A stretch of 64,000 nt of DNA from Planomonospora sp. ID82291 (lineage in GTDB: Bacteria > Actinomycetota > Actinomycetes > Streptosporangiales > Streptosporangiaceae), in NCBI RefSeq assembly GCF_015711645.1, contig NZ_JABTEX010000003.1, positions 992,001-1,056,000 of the forward strand, written 5' to 3'. Shown here piece by piece: positions 33,202-41,294 of this stretch (the first letter of the stretch is position 1; every line of letters begins with the position of its first letter). The translations under genes were made by a program, and so were the position numbers. The notes below the pieces were generated by a model, which saw only the letters and a list, made by a program, of their open reading frames with translations, searched no databases and was not told the origin of the DNA.

Positions 33202-33958
33202 CGCCTCGTTCCACCTCGTCAGGTACGCGGATCTGGGAGCCGCGCGGCACATGGCGTTCGACCGGCCGGTGCTGGCGCGCACCCCCGGGCTGGTGTTCCG
33301 GCGGCTGCTGGGGTCCGGCCGGGGCGCGTCCACGAGCCTGGGCGCGGACCTGCGCCGCTGGGCGCTGTTCGCGGTCTGGCGCGGTGAGCGGGACCTGGAC
33401 GCCTTCCTGGCCCGCTCCCCGGTGGCGGCGCGCTGGCGCGACGAGGCCGTGGAGTCCTGGCAGGTACGGCTCGTGCCGCTGGCCTCGCGCGGGAGCTGGG
33501 GCGGGGTCGACCCGTTCGGCCCGCTCGGAACCGGCCCGGCCGGAGGCGTCCCGTCCCGGGGCGGCGCCGGCCGGGCCGGGGCGCCGGGCGCGCAGCAGGG
33601 CTCCGGCCCGGTCGCGGTGCTGACCAGGGCCTCGATCCGGCCGTCCCGGCTGGTCGCCTTCTACCGCTCGGTCCCCGCCGTCGACGCCCTGCTCCGGGAG
33701 CAGGACGGCTGCCTGGCCTCGGTCGGCGTCGGGGAGTGGCCGCTGGCCCGGCAGGCCACGTTCTCGCTGTGGCGCGACGCCGCCGCGGTCCGGGACTTCG
33801 CCCACCGGGGCCGGGCCCACCGCCGGGTGATCGCGCGGACCCGGGGCGAGGACTGGTACGCGGAGGAGATGTTCACCCGGTTCGCCCCCTACGGCAGCAC
33901 GGGGACCTGGAACGGGACCGACCCCCTGGCGGGTCTCCCCGCCTCCCCGCGCCCGTAG
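33110..33958 (+). CDS. crtA: spheroidene monooxygenase-like acyclic carotenoid 2-ketolase (CrtA)
   Basis: 282 residues. CrtA features run through the protein: IASFHLVRYADLGAARHMAF, RTPGLVFRRLLGSGRG, DLRRWALFAVW, GPVAVLTRASIR, LASVGVGEWPLARQATFSLW and RTRGEDWYAEEMFTRFAP. The enzyme family introduces a keto group at C-2 of acyclic carotenoids. A Gly/Ser-rich N-terminus and a Gly/Ala-rich insert (about residues 140-165) are unusual. Its first 92 bases overlap the 5' end of the PlsY-like gene on the other strand. Confidence 0.9.
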   Translation: MTATHTGSSGDESRDGVGGSGSGRSRGTGSIASFHLVRYADLGAARHMAFDRPVLARTPGLVFRRLLGSGRGASTSLGADLRRWALFAVWRGERDLDAFLARSPVAARWRDEAVESWQVRLVPLASRGSWGGVDPFGPLGTGPAGGVPSRGGAGRAGAPGAQQGSGPVAVLTRASIRPSRLVAFYRSVPAVDALLREQDGCLASVGVGEWPLARQATFSLWRDAAAVRDFAHRGRAHRRVIARTRGEDWYAEEMFTRFAPYGSTGTWNGTDPLAGLPASPRP

Positions 33959-33996
33959 CCGGCGCACGGGGTCCGCAGCCGCCTCGCCGGACCGGG

Positions 33997-34965
33997 TCAC
34001 CGGGCCGCTTCCGCCGCGTGGCGGCCGGGCACCCGGACCGGGCCGGCGCCCCGGGCGAGGTCGCGCGCCACCACGCACGCCCGGGCGATCGTGCGGGCGC
34101 GCGAGGAGCCGTGCGCGACGACGACGGTACGGCTCAGCCCGAGCAGCGCGGCGCCCCCGTGCGTCTCGGGGTCGTAGCGGCCGGCCACCTCCCGCAGCTC
34201 CTCCGGCCGGGCGATCCCGGCGTGCGCGATCATCGCCAGGGTCGTCCTGACCGCCCCCTCGACGTTCTTGAGCACCACGTTGCCGGTGAAGCCGTCGGTG
34301 ACGATCACGTCCACGACGCCCGCCAGCACGTCGTGGCCCTCGACGGTGCCGTGGAAGCGCAGCGGCAGCCGGCGGAGCAGCTCCTCGGTCCTGCGGGTCA
34401 GCCGGTTGCCCTTGCCCGGCTCGGAGCCGATCGAGAGCAGGCCCACCGACGGCTCGGCCGTACCGAGCACGAGCCGGGCGTAGGAGGTGCCCAGGAGCGC
34501 GAACCCGGCGACCATCTCGGGGGTGGGGTCGGCGGTCGCCCCGGCGTCGAGCAGCACGCTGGAGCCGCCGGTGACCTGGGGAAGCGCGATGGCCAGGGCG
34601 GGGCGGAGCACGGTCTCGGCCCGGCCGACGCTCCGGATCGCGCACGAGACGACCGCCCCCGTGGAGCCCGCCGAGACGAAGGCGGCCCCGGCGCCCCGGC
34701 GCAGCAGCTCGCAGCCGACCGTGATGCTGGAGCCGCCGGCGAGCGCCCCCGGGCCCCGCTCCTCCATCGGGACGACCTCCTCGGCGTGGACCACCTCGAT
34801 CTCCCCGCAGGCGCCGTGCCGCACCAGTTCCCGGCGGACCTCCTCGGCCCGGCCGACGAGCAGCACCGGCACCCCGTGCTCCCGCAGGGCGCTCACGGCT
34901 CCCCTGACGGTCTCGGCGGGCCCGTGGTCCCCGCCCATCGCGTCGACGACGACCGGTTCCGGCAT
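33997..34965 (-). CDS. plsX: PlsX-like phosphate acyltransferase
   Basis: 322 residues from ATG 34965 (GGAGG 5 bases upstream). Family signatures VVVDAMGGDHGPAETVRGA, FVSAGSTGAVVSCAIR, RPALAIALPQ, LLSIGSEPGKGN and DVIVTDGFTGNVVLKNVEGA are intact. PlsX turns acyl-ACP into acyl-phosphate, the donor for PlsY. It is not next to rpmF or acpP, as housekeeping plsX usually is, but 32 bases downstream of crtB on the same strand, so it is probably co-transcribed with crtIB and dedicated to the pigment pathway. Confidence 0.88.
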   Translation of the reverse strand: MPEPVVVDAMGGDHGPAETVRGAVSALREHGVPVLLVGRAEEVRRELVRHGACGEIEVVHAEEVVPMEERGPGALAGGSSITVGCELLRRGAGAAFVSAGSTGAVVSCAIRSVGRAETVLRPALAIALPQVTGGSSVLLDAGATADPTPEMVAGFALLGTSYARLVLGTAEPSVGLLSIGSEPGKGNRLTRRTEELLRRLPLRFHGTVEGHDVLAGVVDVIVTDGFTGNVVLKNVEGAVRTTLAMIAHAGIARPEELREVAGRYDPETHGGAALLGLSRTVVVAHGSSRARTIARACVVARDLARGAGPVRVPGRHAAEAAR

Positions 34966-34997
34966 CGTGTCCTCCTGGCAACGGTGGTGGATGGTGG

Positions 34998-36122
34998 TCA
35001 GCGGCCCTCCCACCCGGGCCGCAGCGCTCCGGCCGCCCGGCGCTCCGCCCGGCCCGCCGCGGCCGCCGCGGACAGGTGCCGGGCGAAGACGGCCAGCCGG
35101 CGGCGGCGGGGCACGGTCGCCCGGCCGCCCAGCACGTCGTAGCCGACGGCCTCGATCCGGTCGAGGATGCCGCCGTACAGCTCGTGGGCCGCGCGCACGC
35201 AGGGCCGGGAGGAGGGGGTGAGCAGGGCGATCCCCTCCGCCGCCCGCCGGTAGTGCGCGCGCGCCCGTTCCGCCTCGAAGGCCAGCAGGTCGCGCAGGGC
35301 CCGGGTGGGCGCGTTCCGTCCCAGGTCGGCGACGGAGACGCCGAACCGGTCCAGGTCGGCCAGCGGCAGGTAGACCCGGCCGCGCGACAGGTCCTCGGCG
35401 ACGTCGCGCAGGAAGTTGGTGAGCTGGAAGGCCAGCCCGAGCTGGCGGGCCGGTTCGCGCGCCCGCCCGGCCAGGCCGGGCAGGGGTTCGAGCACGGGCA
35501 GCATCATCGTGCCGATGACGGCGGCCGAGCCTTCCATGTAGCCGAGCAGGTCGTCGTAGGTGTCGTAGCGGGTGACGGTCAGGTCGGCCCGCATCGACGT
35601 CAGGAACGCCTCGATGTCGGCGTGGTCGATGCCGAAGCAGCGCACGGTCTGCGCGAAGGCGGGCAGCACCGGGTCGCCGGTGGCCTCCCCGGCGAGCGCG
35701 GGGGCCAGCCGCCCGGCCAGCTCGTCGAGGGCGGCCTCCCGGTCGCCGGTCATCGTGAAGGAGTCGACGATCTCGTCGGCGTGCCGGGCGAAGCCGTACA
35801 GCGCGTGCACGTGCGGGCGCTTCCAGGCGGGCAGCAGGAGGGTCGCCAGGTAGTAGGAGCGGCCGTGGCGGGCGTTCAGCCGGCGGCAGAGCTCGTAGCT
35901 GCGGGTCAGCGAGACGGGACGCGAGGAGACGGGCGGGGACGCGGACCCGCGGGAAGCAGCGGACGCGCCCGACGACGCGGACGCACGGGAAGACGCGGAC
36001 GCACGGGAAGACGCGGACGCACGGGAAAGCGCGGACACGGCCCCGGACACGGCCCCGGGCGCCGGTGCGGCCCCGAGCCCGGCCGGGTGCGGGGCGCCCG
36101 GCGGGGTGGGCGGCGGTGTCAT
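34998..36122 (-). CDS. crtB: phytoene synthase
   Basis: 374 residues from ATG 36122, which overlaps the crtI stop (ATGA). The two Asp-rich sites are present: HADEIVDSF and RDVAEDLSRGRVYLP, with SYYLATLLLPAWKRPHVHALY ahead. It condenses two geranylgeranyl diphosphates to phytoene. The first 65 residues are a Ser/Ala/Arg repeat tract not found in typical CrtB; GTG codons just before SLTRSYELC could give the usual 310-residue enzyme, but the coupling favours the long form. No crtE is in the window. Confidence 0.92.
   Translation of the reverse strand: MTPPPTPPGAPHPAGLGAAPAPGAVSGAVSALSRASASSRASASSRASASSGASAASRGSASPPVSSRPVSLTRSYELCRRLNARHGRSYYLATLLLPAWKRPHVHALYGFARHADEIVDSFTMTGDREAALDELAGRLAPALAGEATGDPVLPAFAQTVRCFGIDHADIEAFLTSMRADLTVTRYDTYDDLLGYMEGSAAVIGTMMLPVLEPLPGLAGRAREPARQLGLAFQLTNFLRDVAEDLSRGRVYLPLADLDRFGVSVADLGRNAPTRALRDLLAFEAERARAHYRRAAEGIALLTPSSRPCVRAAHELYGGILDRIEAVGYDVLGGRATVPRRRRLAVFARHLSAAAAAGRAERRAAGALRPGWEGR
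35945..36042. repeat. 18-bp tandem repeats in the 5' part of crtB
   Basis: Units such as GACGCGGACGCACGGGAA recur about five times, the middle copies being identical. They encode a Ser-Arg-Ala-Ser-Ala-Ser tract. Confidence 0.8.
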
Positions 36123-37579
36123 CGGCGGCCCTCCAGGATGCGTTCGGCGGCCAGCCGGCCGGAGATCAGCACCGGGGGGACCCCCACCCCCGGCGCGGTG
36201 TACATGCCGGCGAAGTGCAGGCCGGGGACCCGCCGGGCGGCGCCCGCCGGGCGGAACCAGGCCGTCTGCCGGAACCGGTGGTCCAGCGCGAACGGGGTGC
36301 CCGCCGAGTGGCCGAGCGCGGCCCAGCCGGGCGGGTCGAAGCCGAGCCGGGGAGCGCCGGACAGGTCGCCGTACCCGAGGTCGGCGAGCCTGCCCAGCAG
36401 ACGCTCCTCCAGACGCGGGGTGAGCCCGCCGCCCCAGCGGGCGCGCTGCAGGTTGGGCGCGGGTTCCAGCACGGTGAGCGTGGTGTGCCCGGCGGGCGCG
36501 GCGCCGGAGTCGGACGAGGGGTGGGTGACGAGCAGGTTCGGATCCCCCTGCGGCCTGCCCCGGGCCAGGTCGGCGAAGGACGCGTGCCACTCCCGGCCGA
36601 AGTGCAGGGTGTGGTGGGCCTGGCCGGGCAGGCGCCGGTCGAGGCCGAAGTGCAGCACCAGGCAGGACGGCGAGTAGCGGGGCCGGCGCAGCCGCCAGTC
36701 GCCCGCGCCGCGCGGCAGCAGCCCGGCGTGGGCGGACGGCAGGTCGCAGGCGACCACGACGTCGCGGGCGGCCAGGCGCTCGCCGGTGTCCAGCCGGACC
36801 CCGCCGACCCCCGAGGAGTCCGCCTCGACCCGGACGGCGCGCACGCCGTACCGCAGCAGCGCCCCGGCCTTCTCCGCCACGGCCGCCATGGCCTGCGGGA
36901 TGGCGTGCATGCCGCCGTGCCGGGGGAAGTAGACGCCGCCGACGGTGTCCATGTGGGCGATCACGGCGTAGATGCCGAGCGCCTGCCGGGGCGAGAGGCC
37001 GACGTACAGCGCCTGGAAGGTGTGCGCCCTGATCAGCCGGGGGTCGGTGAGGTGGCCCGCCACCAGGCGGTCCAGCCGCCGGAACCCGCCCAGCGCGGCC
37101 AGGCGGGCCATGGCGGCGGGGCGGGCCAGGTGCCGCAGCCGGGTCATGTCCCGGTCGATGAAGGCGTCCCACTCGACCGCGAACAGCTCGGCGAGGCGGG
37201 CCCGGAAGCGCCGGTAGCGGCCCGCCTCCGCCGCCCCGCACAGCCGCCGCACCTCCTCGGCCATCGCGTCCTCGCCCGCCACCACGTCCAGGTGGGAGCC
37301 GTCGTGGTAGCGCAGCCGGTAGTACGGGTCCAGCCGGCGCAGCGGCAGCCAGGTCTCCAGGTCCTCGCCCGCCGCGGCGAAGGCGTCGGCCAGGACGTCG
37401 GGCATGGTGAGCACCGACGGCCCGGTGTCGAAGCGGTACTCCCCCAGCCGGGCGGTCCCGCAGCAGCCGCCGGGCACGTCGCGGGCCTCCACCACGGTCA
37501 CGTCCCGTCCTGCGGCGGCCAGCCGCATCGCCGCGGCCAGGCCACCGAGCCCGGCTCCGATCACCACGGTCGGGCCCAT
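36119..37579 (-). CDS. crtI: phytoene desaturase
   Basis: 486 residues from ATG 37579 (GAGGAGCGC directly upstream). N-terminal TVVIGAGLGGLAAAMRLAAA binds FAD; GEYRFDTGPSVLTMPDVL, YVGLSPRQALGIYAVIAHMD, GGVYFPRHGGMHAIPQAM and a C-terminal LHFAGMYTAPGVGVPPVLISG confirm the bacterial CrtI type. It desaturates phytoene, probably to lycopene. It heads the crtI-crtB-plsX operon, with 183 bases separating it from the upstream histidine kinase gene. Confidence 0.93.
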   Translation of the reverse strand: MGPTVVIGAGLGGLAAAMRLAAAGRDVTVVEARDVPGGCCGTARLGEYRFDTGPSVLTMPDVLADAFAAAGEDLETWLPLRRLDPYYRLRYHDGSHLDVVAGEDAMAEEVRRLCGAAEAGRYRRFRARLAELFAVEWDAFIDRDMTRLRHLARPAAMARLAALGGFRRLDRLVAGHLTDPRLIRAHTFQALYVGLSPRQALGIYAVIAHMDTVGGVYFPRHGGMHAIPQAMAAVAEKAGALLRYGVRAVRVEADSSGVGGVRLDTGERLAARDVVVACDLPSAHAGLLPRGAGDWRLRRPRYSPSCLVLHFGLDRRLPGQAHHTLHFGREWHASFADLARGRPQGDPNLLVTHPSSDSGAAPAGHTTLTVLEPAPNLQRARWGGGLTPRLEERLLGRLADLGYGDLSGAPRLGFDPPGWAALGHSAGTPFALDHRFRQTAWFRPAGAARRVPGLHFAGMYTAPGVGVPPVLISGRLAAERILEGRR

Positions 37580-37762
37580 GCGCGCTCCTCGCTCTCCACC
37601 GGACCGCCGGCCCGGTCGGCCCGGCGGCGGTCGCTCCGTGCCCCTGCCCGCTTCCGGCTCGTTCATCTCCCGGAATCGCGCAAAGAGGCGTGCGATCACT
37701 ACCCGGCTCTTCGGCCGGGGCGTGCCCGCGGATGCATCCGGTGCCTGCCCGCAGGAGCCGCC

Positions 37763-38980
37763 TCACGGACAGGAGCCCTCGGCGGGCAGGACGAGGCGGA
37801 CCCGGGTGCCCCCGTCCGGGCGGCTGTCGATCTCCAGGGTGCCGTCGTGCAGCTCGATGATCCTCCTGGCGATGGACAGCCCGATGCCGACGCCTCCGAT
37901 CGCCCGCTCCTCGGCCTCGGGAGACCGGTAGAAGTCGTCGAAGACGTGCTCGACGTCGGCGGGGGCGATGCCGATGCCGGTGTCGCACACCTCCACGGTC
38001 GGAGCCGGATCGCCCCGCACGGTCACCTCGACGCGGCCTCCCGGCGGGGTGAACTTGATCGCGTTGTCCAGCAACTGGGTCAGGGCGTGCCGGACCCGTC
38101 CGGCGTCCGCGCAGGCCACCACGGCCTCGGGAGCGTGCACGGTCATGGTGAGCCCTCCGGCGCGGGCCCGTTCGGCCAGCGCGGCCACCGTCTGGTGGGC
38201 CAGGGCGGCCAGGTCGGCCCGCTCCGGCGTCAGGACGGCGGTGCCGGCGTTGAGGCTGGCCATCAGCAGGAGCCTGTCCAGCAGCTCGCGCAGCCGGCCG
38301 CTGTTGCGCTCGATGATCCGCAGGAACCGCTGCTCGGTGGCCTCGTCCAGGTCTCCGTCCTGGAGCAGCTGCAGGTAGGAGCTGATCGAGGTCAGCGGCG
38401 TGCGCAGCTCGTGGTTGACGGTGCGCAGGAACTGGTTCTTCAGCTCCTCGACCTCCTGCACCCGGCGCAGCATCCGGTCGGACCGCAGGGCGTGGCGGTG
38501 CAGCTCCAGCAGCCCGGCGGTGTTGCCCGCCAGGGTCGTCAGCGCCTGGCGCTGGTCGTCCGAGAGCCCGCGCGGCCGGGTGTCGGCCACGCACACCGTG
38601 CCCAGGGCGTGGCCGTGGGCGCCGATCACCGGCGCTCCGGCGTAGAAGCGCACGTACGGCTCCCCGACCACGATCGAGTTGCCGCGGAAGCGGGGATCGG
38701 CCCGGGCGTCGGGGATCTCCATGATCTGGTGGCCGCAGATGGTGTACTGGCAGAACGAGTCGTGCCGGTCCATCTCGGTCCACTCGGTGCCGTGCCGGCC
38801 CTTGAGGTACTGCTTGTCGCGCCCGACCAGGTTGACCAGCCCGAGCGGAGTGCCGCACATGTGCGCGGCCAGGGACGCGATGGCGGAGAACCGCGGCTCG
38901 GGGACGGTGTCGAGGGCGTGCAGCTCCTCCAGCTCGCGCAGCCGTCCGGCCTCGTCCGCCGGCCACGGCCAGGAGGTCAT
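37763..38980 (-). CDS. GAF-domain sensor histidine kinase, orphan
   Basis: 405 residues from ATG 38980 (GGAGG 7 bases upstream). An N-terminal GAF domain (about residues 20-160, with DSFCQYTICGHQIMEIPDAR) lacks a membrane anchor. HisKA with FLRTVNHELRTPLTSISSYL (His near residue 190) and HATPase (LTQLLDNAIKFTPPGG, VCDTGIGIAP, GGVGIGLSIARRIIE) follow. No response regulator is adjacent. It lies 11 bases after the YihY gene, so it is the last gene of that operon. GAF proteins of this CQYTICG type often sense redox or light-related cofactors; the ligand is unknown. Confidence 0.9.
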   Translation of the reverse strand: MTSWPWPADEAGRLRELEELHALDTVPEPRFSAIASLAAHMCGTPLGLVNLVGRDKQYLKGRHGTEWTEMDRHDSFCQYTICGHQIMEIPDARADPRFRGNSIVVGEPYVRFYAGAPVIGAHGHALGTVCVADTRPRGLSDDQRQALTTLAGNTAGLLELHRHALRSDRMLRRVQEVEELKNQFLRTVNHELRTPLTSISSYLQLLQDGDLDEATEQRFLRIIERNSGRLRELLDRLLLMASLNAGTAVLTPERADLAALAHQTVAALAERARAGGLTMTVHAPEAVVACADAGRVRHALTQLLDNAIKFTPPGGRVEVTVRGDPAPTVEVCDTGIGIAPADVEHVFDDFYRSPEAEERAIGGVGIGLSIARRIIELHDGTLEIDSRPDGGTRVRLVLPAEGSCP

Positions 38981-38991
38981 CGCGGCACCTC

Positions 38992-39945
38992 CTACTCGGC
39001 GGGGTCCCGCGGCTCGGCGTACGGCTCGGCCGTCGGCGGATGCCCCGCGGCGATCTTCCTGGCGCGCATCAGCTCGGCGTCGAACTCGGCGCCCAGCAGG
39101 ATCGCCATGTTCGACAGCCAGAGCCAGATGAGGAAGACCACCACGGCGCCGAGGGTGCCGTAGGTCTTGTTGTAGGAGCCGAAGTTGGCCACGTAGACCG
39201 CGAATCCGAGGGAGACCACGATCCACAGCAGCACCGCCAGCAGGCCGCCGGGGCTGATCCAGGGGAACCCGGGCTGGCGGACGTTGGGCGCCGCCCAGTA
39301 CAGGAGCATCACCAGGGACGAGGTGATCAGCAGCAGGACGGGCCACTTGGCGTAGCCCCAGACCGCGACCGCCGTCTCGCCGAAGCCGAGGGCCTCACCC
39401 GCGATCCGGGCGAGCTCGCCGGTGAAGGTGACGATCACCGCGCCGGCGGCCATCAGCACGACGAAGACCAGGGTCAGGCCGACCCGCAGCGGGGTCAGCT
39501 TCCAGAACGGCCGGCCCTCCTCGATGTCGTAGATGGCGTTCCCGGCCCGGACGAAGGCCGCGATGTAGCCGGACGCCGACCAGAGCGCCACCAGCAGACC
39601 CACGATCGCGACCAGGCCGGTCCCGCCGCTCCGCCGCAGGTTCCCCACCTGCTGTGCGACCAGCTTCGTGACGTCCTCGGGGGCGACCGCCGCGACCTGG
39701 CTCAGGATCGTGGAGATCACGTCCTGCCCGACCAGGCCGGACAGCGAGACCAGCACGATCAGGGCGGGGAAGACCGACAGCACCGCGTAGTAGGTGAGGG
39801 CGGCGGCCCAGTCCGCCACGTTGTCCCGCTGGAACTCTCCGACCGTCCGCTTGAGGACCCCCCACCAGGCCCTCGGCGGCAGCTGCGCGGGCGTCTCGGG
39901 GGCGCCGGGGCCCGCGGGGGCCCCGGCTGCTCGCGCCGTGCTCAT
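38992..39945 (-). CDS. YihY/BrkB family membrane protein
   Basis: 317 residues, six helices. Family blocks are NVADWAAALTYYAVLSVFPALIV (given in parts: WAAALTYYAVLSVFPAL), GLLVALWSASGYIAAFVRA, NAIYDIEEGRPFWKL and a final FLIWLWLSNMAILLGAEFDA. The family was once called ribonuclease BN by mistake; it is now regarded as a membrane protein of unknown transport or envelope role. It starts immediately after the stop of the DUF3618 gene, with no gap. Confidence 0.92.
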   Translation of the reverse strand: MSTARAAGAPAGPGAPETPAQLPPRAWWGVLKRTVGEFQRDNVADWAAALTYYAVLSVFPALIVLVSLSGLVGQDVISTILSQVAAVAPEDVTKLVAQQVGNLRRSGGTGLVAIVGLLVALWSASGYIAAFVRAGNAIYDIEEGRPFWKLTPLRVGLTLVFVVLMAAGAVIVTFTGELARIAGEALGFGETAVAVWGYAKWPVLLLITSSLVMLLYWAAPNVRQPGFPWISPGGLLAVLLWIVVSLGFAVYVANFGSYNKTYGTLGAVVVFLIWLWLSNMAILLGAEFDAELMRARKIAAGHPPTAEPYAEPRDPAE

Positions 39946-40803
39946 CTACCGGCGCTTCCCCGGCCGCAGGAGGCGCGCCGCCACGCCCCCCGTGTCCTTC
40001 CCGCTCCTGCCGACCCACGGGAACCGCGCCGTCGCGGTCCCGGAGCCCTTCCTCAGCCACGGGACGCGCGCCGTCCGCACGGTCCGGCCCCTCCTGACCC
40101 ACGGGACGCGCGCCGTGTTCACCCGGGTGCCCCGTCCCAGCCGCGGGACGCGGACCGCCTCGGCCCGTCCGCCGCGCCGGCGCCGCAGGACGCGGACGAC
40201 GGCCAGCGCGACGGCGGCGGCCACCGCCAGGGTCGCGGCGGGCCGCCGGCCGGCCTCCGTCGAGACCTTCTCCGCGGCGTGCCTGACCTCGGCGGGCGTG
40301 GCCTGGCGGGCCTTGTCCAGCATCTCGGGCGCCGCGTCCTTGACCCGGTCCAGCATGCCGGTGGCCGTACCGGCCGTGGCGGCGCCCATGCGCTTGAGGT
40401 CGTCGCCCACGTGGGCGGCCTTCTCCTGGACGCGCGCCTGGACCCGGCCCTTCACGTCGGCCTTGTGCACCAGTGCCTCCACGCTGTCTCCCAGTTCGCG
40501 GCGGGTCTCCTCGATCTCCCGCCGCACGGCCTCCTCCGGGGTCTCCGGCCCGCGCGCGGAACCCCTGTCGCGTCTGACCAGGTCGGGGGTCCCGTCGCTC
40601 TCCCAGGGCGGGAGGCCGAGGTCGTCGGTGGGCGTCCCCCCGGCCCGGGAGCCCGCGGCCCCGCTCGGGCCGGGCTCGTTCGGCGGGATGTTCAGCGACC
40701 CGCGCTCGTCCGGGGGCACCGGGGTGCCGATCTCCTGTCTGCGGGAACCGGTCGTCCCCGCGGGCGCGACGTCCTGGCCGCGGCCCGGGTCGGTCTCACT
40801 CAT
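39946..40803 (-). CDS. DUF3618 domain protein with C-terminal basic repeats
   Basis: 285 residues from ATG 40803, overlapping the upstream stop (ATGA). The DUF3618 segment RREIEETRRELGDSVEALVH and KADVKGRVQARVQ lies near residues 93-122. One helix (about residues 190-205, ATLAVAAAVALAVV) is followed by an Arg-rich tail with four imperfect copies of ARVPW(V/L)RRG. The family is actinobacterial and linked to Holin-X and YihY genes, as here. Function unknown; the basic repeats could contact DNA or anionic lipids. Confidence 0.85.
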   Translation of the reverse strand: MSETDPGRGQDVAPAGTTGSRRQEIGTPVPPDERGSLNIPPNEPGPSGAAGSRAGGTPTDDLGLPPWESDGTPDLVRRDRGSARGPETPEEAVRREIEETRRELGDSVEALVHKADVKGRVQARVQEKAAHVGDDLKRMGAATAGTATGMLDRVKDAAPEMLDKARQATPAEVRHAAEKVSTEAGRRPAATLAVAAAVALAVVRVLRRRRGGRAEAVRVPRLGRGTRVNTARVPWVRRGRTVRTARVPWLRKGSGTATARFPWVGRSGKDTGGVAARLLRPGKRR

Positions 40804-41213
40804 CGGTGTGCCCTCTCCTTCACGGCGTCGATGTCGTTCCTGACACTGCGGATGGTCCGCTGCGGGGCGGGCGAGCCCGCCTCGGACACCTGGCGCTTGC
40901 CGCGGAGCCCGAGGACCGCGGCCGCGAGCAGCAGCACCGCGCCGACGACCGCCGCGGCCGCCCACGCGGGCATCACCTGGGCGAGGAGCAGGATGACCGC
41001 GGCCACCAGGGCGCCGCCTCCGAACAGGGCGATGACTCCCGCCCCGCCGACCATTCCCGCGCCCCGTCCCGCGTGCCGGCCCTTCTCCGCGAGCTCGATC
41101 CTGGCCAGCTTGAGCTCGTCCCTGATCAGCAGGGAGACCTCCTCCGAGATCTGCTTGATCAGCTCGCCGGTGGAAAGGCCCTCTTTCGTACCGTTCGCCA
41201 TGTGACTCGCCAT
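40800..41213 (-). CDS. Holin-X/DUF1469 family membrane protein
   Basis: 137 residues from ATG 41213 (GGAGG 8 bases upstream; ATG 41201 possible). An amphipathic start (GELIKQISEEVSLLIRDELK, LARIELAEKGRH) is followed by two helices (about residues 57-80 and 87-105) and a charged tail. This is the actinobacterial putative holin/phage-holin-like family, which is usually chromosomal and not lytic. First gene of a four-gene operon with DUF3618, YihY and a histidine kinase. Confidence 0.85.
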   Translation of the reverse strand: MASHMANGTKEGLSTGELIKQISEEVSLLIRDELKLARIELAEKGRHAGRGAGMVGGAGVIALFGGGALVAAVILLLAQVMPAWAAAAVVGAVLLLAAAVLGLRGKRQVSEAGSPAPQRTIRSVRNDIDAVKERAHR

Positions 41214-41243
41214 GTGACGCGCCTCCTCCCTACAGAGGTAGGC

Positions 41244-41267
41244 GCTACCCTCTCCTGCCACGGCAAA
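41244..41267 (-). promoter_or_regulatory. sigma-B/sigma-F-like promoter of the Holin-X/YihY operon
   Basis: Minus strand GTTT, 14 bases, GGGTAG, giving a start about 24 bases ahead of the Holin-X ATG. It matches the element in front of the antiporter gene at all ten specified positions, with a 14-base rather than 15-base spacer. Confidence 0.6.
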
Positions 41268-41294
41268 CATGCGGCCGGCCGCGCCGCCCGGCGG

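Noticed and set aside
37699-37704. GGGTAG on the minus strand as a stress promoter of crtI
   Set aside because: No GNNT or GTTT element lies 14-16 bases upstream, so the -10 match alone is not enough.
34998-38966. 1322-codon open frame spanning crtB, crtI and the kinase gene
   Set aside because: Only its crtB part has family matches; the rest is an off-frame reading of crtI and the kinase. The crtB start is set by the ATGA overlap.
40800-41213. Prophage or lysis cassette because of the holin-like protein
   Set aside because: No endolysin, integrase or structural genes; the Holin-X family is usually chromosomal in actinobacteria and grouped with DUF3618 and YihY as here.
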